64,000 nt of DNA, from positions 1 to 64,000 of the forward strand of contig QFNE01000004.1 of the NCBI GenBank assembly GCA_003240735.1, written 5' to 3'. The DNA is from Paracoccus denitrificans (GTDB taxonomy: Bacteria > Pseudomonadota > Alphaproteobacteria > Rhodobacterales > Rhodobacteraceae). Below are positions 34,152 to 44,336 of the stretch, piece after piece; position 1 is the stretch's first letter, and every line of letters begins with the position of its first letter. The position numbers and the translations under genes were made by a program. The notes under the pieces are model-generated. The model searched no databases. It saw nothing but the letters and a program-made list of their open reading frames with translations, and was not told the origin of the DNA.

Positions 34152-35278
34152 CGTTTGGCGTCGTCGCCGAACAGCCCGGCCAGTCCACGCGATACCAGAT
34201 TGCCGACCTTTGGCCGGGGCAGGTTGATGAAGGGCAGGGGGCGACACACCTCCATCGCCGCGACGCCGACGCGGGCGGTCAGGGCGCCGTTGACGACGCC
34301 TTCGCCGAACCGCTTGCTGACTTTCGCCAGCAATCCGCCGCCCGCCACGGTGTGGATCAGATCGTCACCCGCGGCGACGGCACCGGTCGCGACCAGATGC
34401 GCCACAACTGTCCGCGCCAGCCGCCAGCCCCCGACGGCGCCAGCCCGGCCCCCATAAATCTCGGCGATGCGACGGATCATGCGCAGGTTCGCCGTCAGCG
34501 CTGCCAGCACGTCCGCCAGCGCCAGCGGGATCAGTGCCGTCGCGGCCGCCACGGTGCGGGATGCCGCCTCGATCTCTCGGCGCGCCTGTTGGTCCAGGTC
34601 GGACAGCAGTTCCGTTTCGGCCAGCGCAAGAACAGTCTGCGCGTCAAAGCTGTCGCCCCGCCGTTCGGTGATCCGGGCGCGGCCCCAGTCCAGATCCTTG
34701 CGTCCGGCGTAAAGCGCCTGCAGCCGATCCACGACCCGCTGCGCCGACGCCAGATCGCCCGTGGCGATCGCGCCGACGGCGTCCCGGTTCACCGCATCTA
34801 TCTTGCCCAGCCGCGACCATGCCCAGTATTCGCGCACGCCCATGGCAAGTGCCGCCACCGCGAACAGCCCAAACAGAACGACCCCCACCCACGCAAGCAG
34901 GGGATAGGTCATCATCAGGTTGTCAAAGAACCGGAGCGCCGCCATCGACAGGATGAAGGTCAGCAGCGCCACCAGCGAATTGAGGAAAAACTTCGTCAAC
35001 GGCGACGGACCGGCGCCGACGATGCGGGTCACGATCTCCATCGCGCGCGGACGGGCGTGAGGCAGCATCAACCCGTCGTCAATAAGCGGCACATCAGCAG
35101 GACTGGGGCCGGGTTCGGTTTCAGATAAATGCGGTGAATGCCCGCTGCGGGTGGCGCCAGCGGCCCGAGGCTCGGGGCGCTCGCCTCGTTCCGGCTCGGC
35201 CCGCGGGGTGGCGCGGGGTCCGTATTCGATCAGAACCGGACCGCGACGAGGGGGCGGGGCGTCGTTTTGGTCAGACAT
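34148..35278 (-). CDS. YcjF-family (TIGR01620 / DUF697) membrane protein
   Basis: 376 aa. A Pro/Arg-rich cytoplasmic N-terminus of about 90 residues, two spans at about 100-150, and a C-terminal DUF697 region with GGGLLAKVSKRFGEGVVNGALTARVGVAAMEVCRPLPF. Always found with a YcjX ATPase; function unknown, phage-shock or stress related in enterobacteria. Start overlaps the ycjX stop (TAATG). Stops shared with the convergent FAD gene (CTAG). Confidence 0.9.
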   Translation of the reverse strand: MSDQNDAPPPRRGPVLIEYGPRATPRAEPERGERPEPRAAGATRSGHSPHLSETEPGPSPADVPLIDDGLMLPHARPRAMEIVTRIVGAGPSPLTKFFLNSLVALLTFILSMAALRFFDNLMMTYPLLAWVGVVLFGLFAVAALAMGVREYWAWSRLGKIDAVNRDAVGAIATGDLASAQRVVDRLQALYAGRKDLDWGRARITERRGDSFDAQTVLALAETELLSDLDQQARREIEAASRTVAAATALIPLALADVLAALTANLRMIRRIAEIYGGRAGAVGGWRLARTVVAHLVATGAVAAGDDLIHTVAGGGLLAKVSKRFGEGVVNGALTARVGVAAMEVCRPLPFINLPRPKVGNLVSRGLAGLFGDDAKR

Positions 35279-36663
35279 TACAGGCGGTCCCCCAACAAGA
35301 ATTCCGCCACCCGGTCCATGCGGATATGGGGAGGACCGTCACCGGGGCGCAGCGTGTCAGGCGCGGGGGCAAAGTTCATGATCGCATAATCCCCGTCCAG
35401 CCATTGGCTGGCGCCGTCCCGTGCCGGTGTCAGAAGCGCCGCCGGGTTTTCGGGCAACTCGCCCGGGTAAAGCGCGGCTGATCTCCCATCCATCAGTGTC
35501 CCGCGCACGGCGGGCAAATCTTCACCGTCCTGATGGATGATCTCCTCGGTGGTGGTGCGCAGGGCAGCGATCGCCATCGCCTCGGTCCGCGCGCCGGAAA
35601 AGTCGGCACGATCACGCGCCTCACGCAGCATGGCGGTCAAAATGTTCGTCAGGCGCGGATGCTGGACGTGGTTCAGGTGATCAGCCTTGGTCGCCGCGAA
35701 AAGAATCCGTTCGACCCGCCGCGTACCCAGCAGCTGCGACAGCCATCCCGAACGCCCCGGTCGGAACGCCGTCAGGATATCGGCCATGGCGCGGCGCATG
35801 TCTTCAACTGCCCGGGGACCTGCGTGAATGGCGCCGAGGACGTCGGTCAGCACCACCTGCCGGTCGATCCTTGCGAAATGATCGCGGAAGAAGGGGCGCA
35901 CGACGCGGGATTTGTAGGAATCGAACCGCCGCTCGAACTCCCGGTAAAGCGGGCTGCGCTTGCCATCATGCGGGGCGGGCAGCGGCGCGAATGTCAGCGC
36001 GGGGGACCCCTCCATCTCTCCGGGCAGCAGGAAGCGGCCCGGGGTGCAGTCTGAAAACCCAGCGTCGCGCGCCGCGTTCAGGTGGGCGGTATAGGTTGCG
36101 GCCAGGGCCTGCGCGGCGGGTTCGCCATAAGGCGCCTCGGTTGGCAGGGCATTGATCGCGGCCAGAAAGGTGTCCGCGCCGGGGCGACCGGGCAGACGGT
36201 CCAGAACCTCGGCGGACCATTGGGCAAAGTCCTTGTCCATCAGCCGCAGGTCCAGCAGCCATTCGCCGGGATAGTCGACGATGTCGATATGGACGTTGCG
36301 CATGCCCGTCATGCTGCCCAGCAGTCCGCGTGGCGCCATGCGGAGGGACAGCCGCAGTTCGCTGACATGGCGGGTGCCTTCGGGCCAGAACGGCTCGGGG
36401 CCGGTCATCGCGGCAAGGTAGTTTTCATAATCGAACCGCGGCACGGTGTCATCGGGCGCCGGTTGCAACCACGCCGCCTTGATCGACCCGTCCGCCTGCG
36501 CACGCAAGCCCGGCATCCGCCCCCGGTCCAGAAGGTTGGCCACCAGCGACGTGATGAAGACGGTCTTTCCCGCACGCGAAAGGCCCGTCACGCCCAGCCG
36601 GATTACTGGATCGGACAGCCCAAGGCCTCGCATCAGACTGCCTGCGGTATCGGACAAAGCCAT
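35278..36663 (-). CDS. ycjX: YcjX-family GTP-binding protein (DUF463)
   Basis: 461-aa P-loop protein. Walker A GLSRAGKT at 27-34, then ITSLVANLLDRGRMPGL and HIDIVDYPGEWLLDL, which resembles a G3 region. Conserved with YcjF across proteobacteria; implicated in stress responses, precise role unknown. Start ATG 36663 (MALSDTAG) is used; a longer frame reaches the hrpB promoter. Divergent from hrpB (110 bp). Confidence 0.9.
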   Translation of the reverse strand: MALSDTAGSLMRGLGLSDPVIRLGVTGLSRAGKTVFITSLVANLLDRGRMPGLRAQADGSIKAAWLQPAPDDTVPRFDYENYLAAMTGPEPFWPEGTRHVSELRLSLRMAPRGLLGSMTGMRNVHIDIVDYPGEWLLDLRLMDKDFAQWSAEVLDRLPGRPGADTFLAAINALPTEAPYGEPAAQALAATYTAHLNAARDAGFSDCTPGRFLLPGEMEGSPALTFAPLPAPHDGKRSPLYREFERRFDSYKSRVVRPFFRDHFARIDRQVVLTDVLGAIHAGPRAVEDMRRAMADILTAFRPGRSGWLSQLLGTRRVERILFAATKADHLNHVQHPRLTNILTAMLREARDRADFSGARTEAMAIAALRTTTEEIIHQDGEDLPAVRGTLMDGRSAALYPGELPENPAALLTPARDGASQWLDGDYAIMNFAPAPDTLRPGDGPPHIRMDRVAEFLLGDRL

Positions 36664-36773
36664 GAAATTCCCCGTTAACTTGGCGCATGGACACAGATAG
36701 GTGCGCGGATCGCTGATGTTTAGTGTGTCCCCCGCCTCTGGCACAGGGCGGTTGATATGGGATAACGGCGGGC

Positions 36774-39191
36774 ATGTCCGATACGTTCATTTCCCCGTTG
36801 CCGATCGATGCCGCGCTGCCCGAACTGGTCAGCGCGATGTCGACGTCCGGCCGCGCGGTTCTGGTCGCGCCGCCGGGGGCCGGCAAGACGACACGTGTGC
36901 CGTTGGCATTGATGCCGCAGGTTCAGGGCCGCATCATCATGCTGGAGCCGCGCCGTCTGGCCGCGCGCGGTGCCGCCGAACGGCTGGCCGCGAGTCTGGG
37001 TGAACGTCCGGGGCAGACCGTCGGTTACAGGATGCGGGGCGAATCCGTCCCCGGCACGCGGATCGAGGTCGTGACCGAAGGCATCCTGACCCGCATGATC
37101 CAGTCCGACCCGGAACTGCCCGGCATCAGCTGCATCATCTTCGACGAATTCCACGAACGCAGCCTGAATGCCGATCTTGGCCTCGCCCTCGGGTGGGAGG
37201 CGCGTCAGGTTCTGCGCCCGGACCTGTGGTTGCTGGTCATGTCGGCGACGCTGGACGCCTCGTCTGTTGCCACCCTTCTGGACGACGCGCCCGTGGTTCG
37301 GTCGGACGGTCGCGCCTTTCCGGTGGAAACCCGTTATCTGCCCCGTCCCCTTCCCCCCGCCGCGCGGCTGGAGCCGGAGGTCGCCCGCCTGATCGCGCAG
37401 GCGCTGGCCGAGACGACAGATATCGGCGGTTCGGTCCTGTGCTTTCTGCCCGGTGAGCGAGAGATCAGGCGCGTCGCGGGGCTGCTGGGCGATCATCCGG
37501 CGGTGTTCCCCCTGTTCGGCGCCATGGATTTTTCCGCCCAAAGAGCAGCCCTCGCGGCGCCAGCCGCGGGTGAACGCCGGATCGTTCTGGCGACATCCAT
37601 CGCTGAAACATCCCTGACGATCCCCGGCGTTCGGGTGGTCGTTGATGCGGGCCGCGCGCGGCGGGCGCGGTTCGACCCCGGATCAGGCATGTCGCGTCTG
37701 GTGACCGAACGCGCCAGCCGTGCCGAAATCGAACAGCGCCGGGGACGCGCGGGGCGTGTGGCCCCCGGTGTCTGTTACCGCCTGTGGGCGCAGGCCGAAG
37801 AGGGCGCGATGCCCGCCTTTGCGCCGCCTGAAATCCTGACGACCGACCTGACCGGCCTTGCGTTGGAGCTCGCGGCCTGGGGCGGCGACGCCGGACTTGC
37901 GTTTCTGACGCCGCCACCCGCCGGTGCGCTGAACGAGGGGCGCGCGCTGTTGACGGCGCTCGGGGCGCTGTCAGACGGCGCGATCACGGCACACGGTCGC
38001 GCGATGGCGGCCATGCCGCTTCACCCCCGGCTGGCGCATATGCTGATCCGGGCGGGCAAGGGCGCGGCCGATCTGGCGGCGCTGATGTCGGACCGGGACC
38101 CCTTGCGGGGGGCAAGCGCCGATCTGGCACTGCGTCTGGACGCGCTGCGTGACCCGACGGCGGCCAAGCGGCTGGGCGCCACCCCCGCCGCACTGGCGCG
38201 TATCCGGCAGGAGGCCGCGAGACTGCGCCGTCTTGCCCCTGTTGCGCCACAGATGTCGGCCGGGGCGATGGCGGCGCTGGCCTATCCCGACCGCATTGGC
38301 CAAAGGCGCAAGGGCGATCTGCCGCGATATGTGCTTTCCGGGGGCAGGGGCGCGGTTCTGGATGCCGCTGACCCCATGGCCAGCACATCCCTGATCGTCG
38401 CGACCGATCTGGACGGCGACGCCCGAGAGGCGCGAATCAGACTGGCGATCCCGCTGGATGAGGCAGATCTGCGCGCCCTCTATGCGGATGACATTCAGCG
38501 CGTCGAGATCGTCGAATGGTCGCGGCGCGACGGACGCATCCGGGCGCGCGTTCAGGATCGATTGGGGGCGGTGGTCCTGTCCGACGCCTCACTGGCCGAG
38601 CCCGACGAGTCCGCGCTGCGTCTTGCTGCGTGGGCAGGATTACAGGAAATCGGTCTGCCATGGACACCGGCAGCGGCACGGCTGCGTGTCCGGATCAACC
38701 TGACGGGGATCGCGGATGTCAGTGACGAGGCACTCATGTCCGACGCTGCATGGCTGCTGCCGTATCTGGGCGGCAAACGGACAATGGCAGAGTTAAAGGC
38801 GCTGGATCTGACCGAGGCGCTGAAGGCGCTCATCGGCTGGGACGGGCAACGGCGGCTGGATGAACTCGCTCCGCCGGCGCTGGCGACCCCGCTGGGACGG
38901 CGCATTCCAATTGATTACGACGCCGAAATCCCTGGGGTCGAGGCCCGCCTGCAGGAGTTTCTGGGTGTAACCCGTCATCCGACAGTAGGCGGGCGTCCGC
39001 TGCGATTGACGCTTCTGTCCCCGGGGCAGAAGCCGATCGCCGTCACCACCGATCTGCCGGGGTTCTGGCAAGGCGGCTATGTCGATGTCCGAAAGGATAT
39101 GCGGGGCCGCTATCCCAAGCACCTGTGGCCAGAAGACCCGACGACGGCCGAACCTACGCTGCGCCGTCGTCAGGACAACAAGGGCAGCTAG
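36774..39191 (+). CDS. hrpB: ATP-dependent helicase HrpB
   Basis: 805-aa DExH-box RNA helicase. Motif I PPGAGKTT at 33-40, motif II DEFH at 124-127, motif III SAT, and motif VI QRRGRAGR. The HA2 and HrpB C-terminal regions follow (ending GGYVDVRKDMRGRYPKHLWPEDP). Length and layout match E. coli HrpB. Its stop shares CTAG with the convergent HdeD gene. Confidence 0.95.
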   Translation: MSDTFISPLPIDAALPELVSAMSTSGRAVLVAPPGAGKTTRVPLALMPQVQGRIIMLEPRRLAARGAAERLAASLGERPGQTVGYRMRGESVPGTRIEVVTEGILTRMIQSDPELPGISCIIFDEFHERSLNADLGLALGWEARQVLRPDLWLLVMSATLDASSVATLLDDAPVVRSDGRAFPVETRYLPRPLPPAARLEPEVARLIAQALAETTDIGGSVLCFLPGEREIRRVAGLLGDHPAVFPLFGAMDFSAQRAALAAPAAGERRIVLATSIAETSLTIPGVRVVVDAGRARRARFDPGSGMSRLVTERASRAEIEQRRGRAGRVAPGVCYRLWAQAEEGAMPAFAPPEILTTDLTGLALELAAWGGDAGLAFLTPPPAGALNEGRALLTALGALSDGAITAHGRAMAAMPLHPRLAHMLIRAGKGAADLAALMSDRDPLRGASADLALRLDALRDPTAAKRLGATPAALARIRQEAARLRRLAPVAPQMSAGAMAALAYPDRIGQRRKGDLPRYVLSGGRGAVLDAADPMASTSLIVATDLDGDAREARIRLAIPLDEADLRALYADDIQRVEIVEWSRRDGRIRARVQDRLGAVVLSDASLAEPDESALRLAAWAGLQEIGLPWTPAAARLRVRINLTGIADVSDEALMSDAAWLLPYLGGKRTMAELKALDLTEALKALIGWDGQRRLDELAPPALATPLGRRIPIDYDAEIPGVEARLQEFLGVTRHPTVGGRPLRLTLLSPGQKPIAVTTDLPGFWQGGYVDVRKDMRGRYPKHLWPEDPTTAEPTLRRRQDNKGS

Positions 39192-39763
39192 GCGCGGTGT
39201 GCCGCCGGTCCAAGCTTGCGGACGCGGAACGCCAGCGCGATCAGGGAAAAACCGACGATCAGCGCAAAGAAGCCCAGAACCCAGCTCCACGCGGCGATGG
39301 CGGCGCCCGGGACCAACAGCATCAGCAGTCCGAACAGGATCGTCGCGACGCCCGAGAGCGCCAAAGCCCATTCACCGTCGATTTCCTTGCGCAGGCGGAT
39401 CGCCGCGCCGATCCGGATGAAGCCGGCGATGATCGCCCAGGCGGCAACCCAGATCACCAGCGCCAGTGCCGATGCCGCAGGCCAGAAGGCGGTCATCAGA
39501 CCCAACGCCAAGGTCAGGATCCCGTCGAACAGCCACAGCCACCACTTGTCGTCGTATTTTGCGCGCGAGAATGCGGTGAAGATCGTCATCGCACCGTCGA
39601 TGATCAGAAATGCCCCGAAGAAGATCAGGATCGCCGCAAACGTCTCGAACGGCGCGAAAAGCGCGATCAGGCCAAAAAGCACGGCCACGATTCCGCGCAA
39701 CAGAAGAACCCACCACTGCGACTGCAACTGACGGCCCGGGTCGGACTCGGCATAGATCGACAT
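39188..39763 (-). CDS. HdeD-family (DUF308) membrane protein
   Basis: 191 aa with six hydrophobic segments in three repeated pairs, the DUF308 pattern (for example GLIALFAPFETFAAILIFFG). HdeD in E. coli is acid-stress linked; here no hdeA/B. A short basic C-terminus follows the last span. Probably monocistronic. Confidence 0.88.
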   Translation of the reverse strand: MSIYAESDPGRQLQSQWWVLLLRGIVAVLFGLIALFAPFETFAAILIFFGAFLIIDGAMTIFTAFSRAKYDDKWWLWLFDGILTLALGLMTAFWPAASALALVIWVAAWAIIAGFIRIGAAIRLRKEIDGEWALALSGVATILFGLLMLLVPGAAIAAWSWVLGFFALIVGFSLIALAFRVRKLGPAAHRA

Positions 39764-39836
39764 GACATCACCTGTTTGAAACCTGCCCCGAAATGGTCAG
39801 ATCGCCTCGCCGAACTGTCAAGACAATCAGGGGTTG

Positions 39837-40613
39837 TCAGACGTCAGCGGTCAGCGATGCAAGCGTTCGGGCCACAGTCGGATCGCCACCATCTTGCAGA
39901 TGCCACAAGGCGGACGCGCTGGCCGCGACGTGCACCCATCGGCGCAGACGGTCGGGGTCGAGGTCCGCGGCACCGGCAAGGCGCCCGATCCGGTCGGGCA
40001 GGCGGCGCGGGTCGCGGGCAATGAAACGGCGTTCGTCGGCGGCATCGGGGTTCAGCAGGAAAACGGCAAAATCGGCCGTCCGGTCTCCCAGCAGGCCCTT
40101 GGGGTCTATTGCGACCCAGTCGTCCGCCTGTCGCAGGATGTTTCCGTGGTGAAGATCACCGTGCAGCGGAAGCTGAGGATGCGCCTCCGCAAGTAGGGCC
40201 TCCAGCGTCGACGCAGCAGGGTCCCCGGCTTCGGTCAGAACAGCAAACCAGCGGCCTAAAGGCACGAGCGACGGCGGGGCAGGTCTACCCGGCCGATGCA
40301 ACCGCGATGCGACGCGGGCAACGATCTGAATGGCCTGATCGTCGGACAGGTCTGTATCCAGAAGGGGCTCGCCGGCGCGATCCATCAGGATCGCATCACC
40401 ATCTCGTGCAATGACCCGGACAGCGCCGTCACCAGCCCACCATTCCATCAGGTCGGCACCGGCGCCAGCCTCCTCGGGGGCGGCAATCTTGAGGATCAGC
40501 AGATCACCGTTCCGGCGCACCGGAAGAACCGCCCCGCCTGCGCCCGAGATCATCTCACCGTCGGGTTCAAGCTGCCAGCGTTGGCACAGCGCGACCAGAC
40601 AAGTGTCGTCCAT
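39837..40613 (-). CDS. aminoglycoside/hydroxyurea-type phosphotransferase (APH(6)-like)
   Basis: 258 aa of the streptomycin 6-kinase/hydroxyurea phosphotransferase family. Catalytic loop LHGDLHHGNIL and metal-binding IDPKGLLGDRTADFAVFL are intact, so it is probably an active kinase. The natural substrate is unknown; similarity to resistance enzymes does not prove drug resistance. I chose ATG 40613 (MDDTCLVAL). It begins 4 bp after the L,D-transpeptidase stop, so the two are probably cotranscribed. Confidence 0.85.
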   Translation of the reverse strand: MDDTCLVALCQRWQLEPDGEMISGAGGAVLPVRRNGDLLILKIAAPEEAGAGADLMEWWAGDGAVRVIARDGDAILMDRAGEPLLDTDLSDDQAIQIVARVASRLHRPGRPAPPSLVPLGRWFAVLTEAGDPAASTLEALLAEAHPQLPLHGDLHHGNILRQADDWVAIDPKGLLGDRTADFAVFLLNPDAADERRFIARDPRRLPDRIGRLAGAADLDPDRLRRWVHVAASASALWHLQDGGDPTVARTLASLTADV

Positions 40614-40617
40614 GAGG

Positions 40618-41133
40618 TCAGGGATAGATGACGATCGGAACGCCCGGTTTGACCATAGCGAAGATTTCTTCGATCTCGTCGTCATTGACGGCGATGCAGC
40701 CAGCGGTCCAGTCGATCAGCTTGGCGCGGTTGCCCATCGGACCACGGCCGTGGATCATGATATCACCGCCCGGTTTCAGCCCGACAGCCAGCGCGCGCGC
40801 GACGTCCTGCTGATCCGGATACGAGATTCCCAGCGACAGGTGATAGGCACTGTTCGGGTTCTGGCGGTTGATGAAGTAGATGCCTTCGGGCGTCTTGCCA
40901 TCCCCTTCGTACGCCTTGTGGCCAACCGGGTTGAAGCCCAGACCGACGTTATATTTCTTAAGCACCTTGCTGCCGCTGAGCAGGTACATCTTCCGTTCTG
41001 ACTTCTTGACCTGAATCTCGGTCACAGGGGGGCCGGAATATGTCTTGAACTTGGATTGGGGTGCCTTGGCCCCACAAGATGCAAGAACGGCAACAAACAA
41101 AAGCGCTGTCAAAGCGCGCAAAACTCGAATCAT
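40618..41133 (-). CDS. L,D-transpeptidase lipoprotein (YkuD/YafK type)
   Basis: 171 aa. Lipoprotein signal with Cys20 (VLASC), then a YkuD domain with the catalytic His in MIHGRG and Cys in TAGCIAVND; the usual Arg after Cys-Ile is Ala. GKTPEGIYFINRQNPNSAYHLSLGISYP is typical of the YafK branch. Cross-links peptidoglycan or attaches/detaches lipoproteins. Likely transcribed from the 106-bp gap upstream. Confidence 0.9.
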   Translation of the reverse strand: MIRVLRALTALLFVAVLASCGAKAPQSKFKTYSGPPVTEIQVKKSERKMYLLSGSKVLKKYNVGLGFNPVGHKAYEGDGKTPEGIYFINRQNPNSAYHLSLGISYPDQQDVARALAVGLKPGGDIMIHGRGPMGNRAKLIDWTAGCIAVNDDEIEEIFAMVKPGVPIVIYP

Positions 41134-41239
41134 GGCCTGCCTCTCGTCCGCTGTTATCCGCGGTTAATCGCCGACGCAGATAAACACATCGGCAGATAGT
41201 TGCTAGAATTAGTTGAGGCTGGGTAAAGATTTCGCGCGG

Positions 41240-42457
41240 CTATTTGCGAAAGACCGTGAAGGTTTCGACGTGGCTTGACCAACGGAATTGATCAATCAAT
41301 TCAACGGCTCCGATCTGGTATCCCCCATCCTGCATGATCTTTGCATCACGCGCGAATGTCACCGGATCGCAACTGACCCACGCGATCACACCAATGCTTG
41401 ATTGCGCCAGCGCGCGCGCCTGCGATTCGGCCCCGGCCCGTGGGGGATCGATCACGACGCCGTCGAACCGGGACAGTTCATCGGGCAACAGCGGACGTCG
41501 GGCGAGGTCGCGGGTCTCGGTCGTGACACGGTGCAGGCCGGGCGTCCTGCGCCAAGCCGCGTCGAGGGCGGAGAGGGGCGCCGAAAGTCCTTCGACGGCG
41601 TGGACGTCACTATGTGTAGAAAGTGGAAGGGCAAACGTACCGATCCCGGCGAAAAGATCCGCGACACGGTCGCAGCCATCCAGCGCAGTGGTCACAGCCT
41701 GGACCAGCGCCCGCTCGCCGTCCTGCGTCGCTTGCAGGAAGCTGCCCGGCGGCGGGGTGACGCTGGCCGGACCGATCGTCAGTATGGGCGCGTGCAGCGT
41801 CAGCGACTGATCGCCCCACGTGACGCGGGCCCAGTCTTGCTGACCGGCGAGTTCGGCCAATCGTCCGATCAGGGCAGCACCTATGGGCTTGCCCCCTTGG
41901 ACCGCCACATCCAGACCCGACCCCGTATCGGTGACGGCAACCGACAACTCGCCGCTGCGCGATCCGCCGAACTGCGCCATTTGCCGCAGGGCGGGCAGCG
42001 ACGACAGGATGGCCGGCGTCACAACCAGACATTCGCTGATATCCACCACAACATCGGACGCGCGCGCATGACACCCGGCGAGCGCCCCTTTCTTGGTGCG
42101 CCGGACAGACAGCACCGCCCTCCTGCGCGACCGTGGCGGAGAGGTGTGATGACCGCCGATCTCAGCGACGACACCCTGCCGCGCCAGTGCCGATTGCACC
42201 AAACCGGCCTTCCAGTCTGCCACGAATCCATCGTCCGCATGCATCAGCGCACAGCCTCCGCAAACGCGGTAGTGTGGGCAGGGGGCACGCACGCGGTTGG
42301 GGCTTGGGGTAACGATGCGCGGTTGTGTGATGCGCCCGTCGACCGCGTCGCCGTCGATCACCTCGCCGGGCAGGGTCATGGGAGCCAGCGCGCGCGCGCC
42401 GTCGCTGACGGCAACGCCCTCGGCGCGGCGATCCAGACGTTCGACCAGCCAAGTCAT
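41240..42457 (-). CDS. TrmA/RlmD-family [4Fe-4S] RNA uracil-5-methyltransferase
   Basis: 405 aa. N-terminal TRAM-like region, iron-sulphur ligands C60-X5-C66-X2-C69 (CPHYRVCGGC), SAM motif VADLFAGIGTFALPL, and the catalytic SCDPVTFARD near the C-terminus. Substrate could be 23S rRNA U1939, U747 or tRNA U54; the sequence alone does not decide. I chose ATG 42457 (MTWLVERLD). It lies 7 bp downstream of the ABC transporter stop, at the end of a seven-gene run. Confidence 0.9.
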   Translation of the reverse strand: MTWLVERLDRRAEGVAVSDGARALAPMTLPGEVIDGDAVDGRITQPRIVTPSPNRVRAPCPHYRVCGGCALMHADDGFVADWKAGLVQSALARQGVVAEIGGHHTSPPRSRRRAVLSVRRTKKGALAGCHARASDVVVDISECLVVTPAILSSLPALRQMAQFGGSRSGELSVAVTDTGSGLDVAVQGGKPIGAALIGRLAELAGQQDWARVTWGDQSLTLHAPILTIGPASVTPPPGSFLQATQDGERALVQAVTTALDGCDRVADLFAGIGTFALPLSTHSDVHAVEGLSAPLSALDAAWRRTPGLHRVTTETRDLARRPLLPDELSRFDGVVIDPPRAGAESQARALAQSSIGVIAWVSCDPVTFARDAKIMQDGGYQIGAVELIDQFRWSSHVETFTVFRK

Positions 42458-42464
42458 GCGCAGG

Positions 42465-44336
42465 TCATTCGGCGGCGTCAGGCTTTTCACGGGCGGGCAT
42501 TTCGTCTTCATCTTCGGTGATCAGGAAGCCGCCCGATTGCCGGTTCCAATACCGCGCGTAAAGCCCGTTCTGCGCCAAAAGTTCGTCATGGGTGCCAGCC
42601 TCGACGATGCGGCCGCCTTCCATGACGATGATCCGGTCCATCTCGGCAATGGTCGACAGACGGTGCGCAATGGCCAGGACTGTCTTGTCGACCATGATGC
42701 GGGTCAGAGCATCCTGAATCTGCGCCTCAACCTCGCTGTCCAAGGCGCTGGTGGCCTCATCCAGAACAAGGATGGGGGCGTTCTTCAGGAATGCGCGCGC
42801 CAGGGCAATGCGCTGGCGTTGGCCGCCCGAAAGCTTGACCCCGCGTTCGCCCAGATGCGCGTCATAGCCACGACGGCCGGCGTGGTCGCGCAGGTTCAGG
42901 ATGAACTCATGCGCCTCGGCGGCTTTCGCGGCGGCGATCATCTGCTCCTCGGTCGCGTCGGGGGTGCCGTACATGATGTTGTCGCGGGCCGAGCGGTTGA
43001 ACATCGCCGTTTCCTGCGTGACCATCCCGATATTGCGCCGCAGGCTTTCCTGCGTGACGGTGCGAATGTCACGCCCGTCAATCAGGATGCGCCCCTGTTC
43101 GACGTCGTAAAGACGCAACAACAGGCTCACCAACGTCGATTTGCCGGCCCCAGATGCGCCAACGATCCCGATGCGCTGACCCGGCTGAATGTCCAGTTGC
43201 AGGTCGCGGATGCCGCCGGATTCATTGCCATAGGTGAAGGTGACGTGATCGAAATCGACCTGTCCTCGCACCCGGCCCAGATCAGTTGCGTTTGGCGCGT
43301 CCGTCAGCTTGTGCGGCGGGGTCAGGGTATTCATCCCATCCTCGACTTCACCGATCGAACCCCAGATCGACATCAGCGACATGCTGACCCACCCGGTCAT
43401 CTGGGACAGGCGGATGGCAATCGCACCTGCGGCGGCGATGTCGCCAGCCGTGCCGGACCCGTGTTGCCACAACAGGACTGCGCCCCCCACCAGAAGGACG
43501 GGCAGCGCGCCCGCGACCAGTGTCAGCATGGTGCGGAAGTTGCTGTTGACGACGCCGAAATCCAAGGCGCGGCGCCGGAACAGTCCCATGGCGCCGATGG
43601 CGGCCTTGTCTTCGTTCATGGTACTGGCGAACAGCTTGACGGTCTTGATGTTGGTGATCGTATCGACGACCTGCCCGGTGATCATCGCCCGAGCGGACGC
43701 GCGTTCCTTCGACGTGGAGCGGATGCGCGGCAGGAAGAAGCGGATCAGCGCAAGGTATGCGACCAGCCACACGATCAGCGCGACGGCGCCCCAGCCATCC
43801 ACGGTCAGCACATACGCGGCCGAGCCGATGACCGCCGACAGTGCGAAAGCCGCCGTGTTGACCATTTCGCTTGCGACGTCGGTGACGGCACGCGCGGTCT
43901 GCATCTGCTTTTGCGCGATGCGACCGGCGAAATCATTGTCAAAGAACGCGACCGAATGGCCCATGGTCCAGCGGTGGACGCGCGACAGGACCAATGGCAG
44001 GACGTTCGGCCCGATGATGATGTTCGACGTCACGGTGGACAGCCCGATGATCGCCGGGCGCAGGATCAGAAAGAACCCGATGAATGCGGCGATCAGCCAC
44101 GCATGATCGGACAGCGCCGTATCACGTGGCGACGCCGCAACCGCGTCCACCACCGCGCCCAGCAGGATCGCCGATGCGACCTCAAGGATGCCGGCCAGCG
44201 CCGAAGTCAGCCCGGCCAGTGTCAGGCCCGGCCAGGCCCCTTCCAGACACCAGCGGAAGAACGCGCCCAGACTGCGCGGGGGTGGGCCGTCGGCAGGGCG
44301 AAACGGCTCGATCATGCGGGCAAACCAGTTGTTCAC
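42465..44336 (-). CDS. fused ABC exporter (permease plus ATPase), MsbA-like
   Basis: 623 aa: six membrane spans in the first about 340 residues, then an ATPase with Walker A GASGAGKST near 392, signature LSGGQRQRIALARAF and Walker B VLDEATSALD. A Glu/Asp-rich tail follows. Homodimeric lipid/drug exporter type; substrate unknown. GTG start directly adjoins the CCA-transferase stop (zero-bp gap), so the two are coupled. Confidence 0.92.
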   Translation of the reverse strand: MNNWFARMIEPFRPADGPPPRSLGAFFRWCLEGAWPGLTLAGLTSALAGILEVASAILLGAVVDAVAASPRDTALSDHAWLIAAFIGFFLILRPAIIGLSTVTSNIIIGPNVLPLVLSRVHRWTMGHSVAFFDNDFAGRIAQKQMQTARAVTDVASEMVNTAAFALSAVIGSAAYVLTVDGWGAVALIVWLVAYLALIRFFLPRIRSTSKERASARAMITGQVVDTITNIKTVKLFASTMNEDKAAIGAMGLFRRRALDFGVVNSNFRTMLTLVAGALPVLLVGGAVLLWQHGSGTAGDIAAAGAIAIRLSQMTGWVSMSLMSIWGSIGEVEDGMNTLTPPHKLTDAPNATDLGRVRGQVDFDHVTFTYGNESGGIRDLQLDIQPGQRIGIVGASGAGKSTLVSLLLRLYDVEQGRILIDGRDIRTVTQESLRRNIGMVTQETAMFNRSARDNIMYGTPDATEEQMIAAAKAAEAHEFILNLRDHAGRRGYDAHLGERGVKLSGGQRQRIALARAFLKNAPILVLDEATSALDSEVEAQIQDALTRIMVDKTVLAIAHRLSTIAEMDRIIVMEGGRIVEAGTHDELLAQNGLYARYWNRQSGGFLITEDEDEMPAREKPDAAE

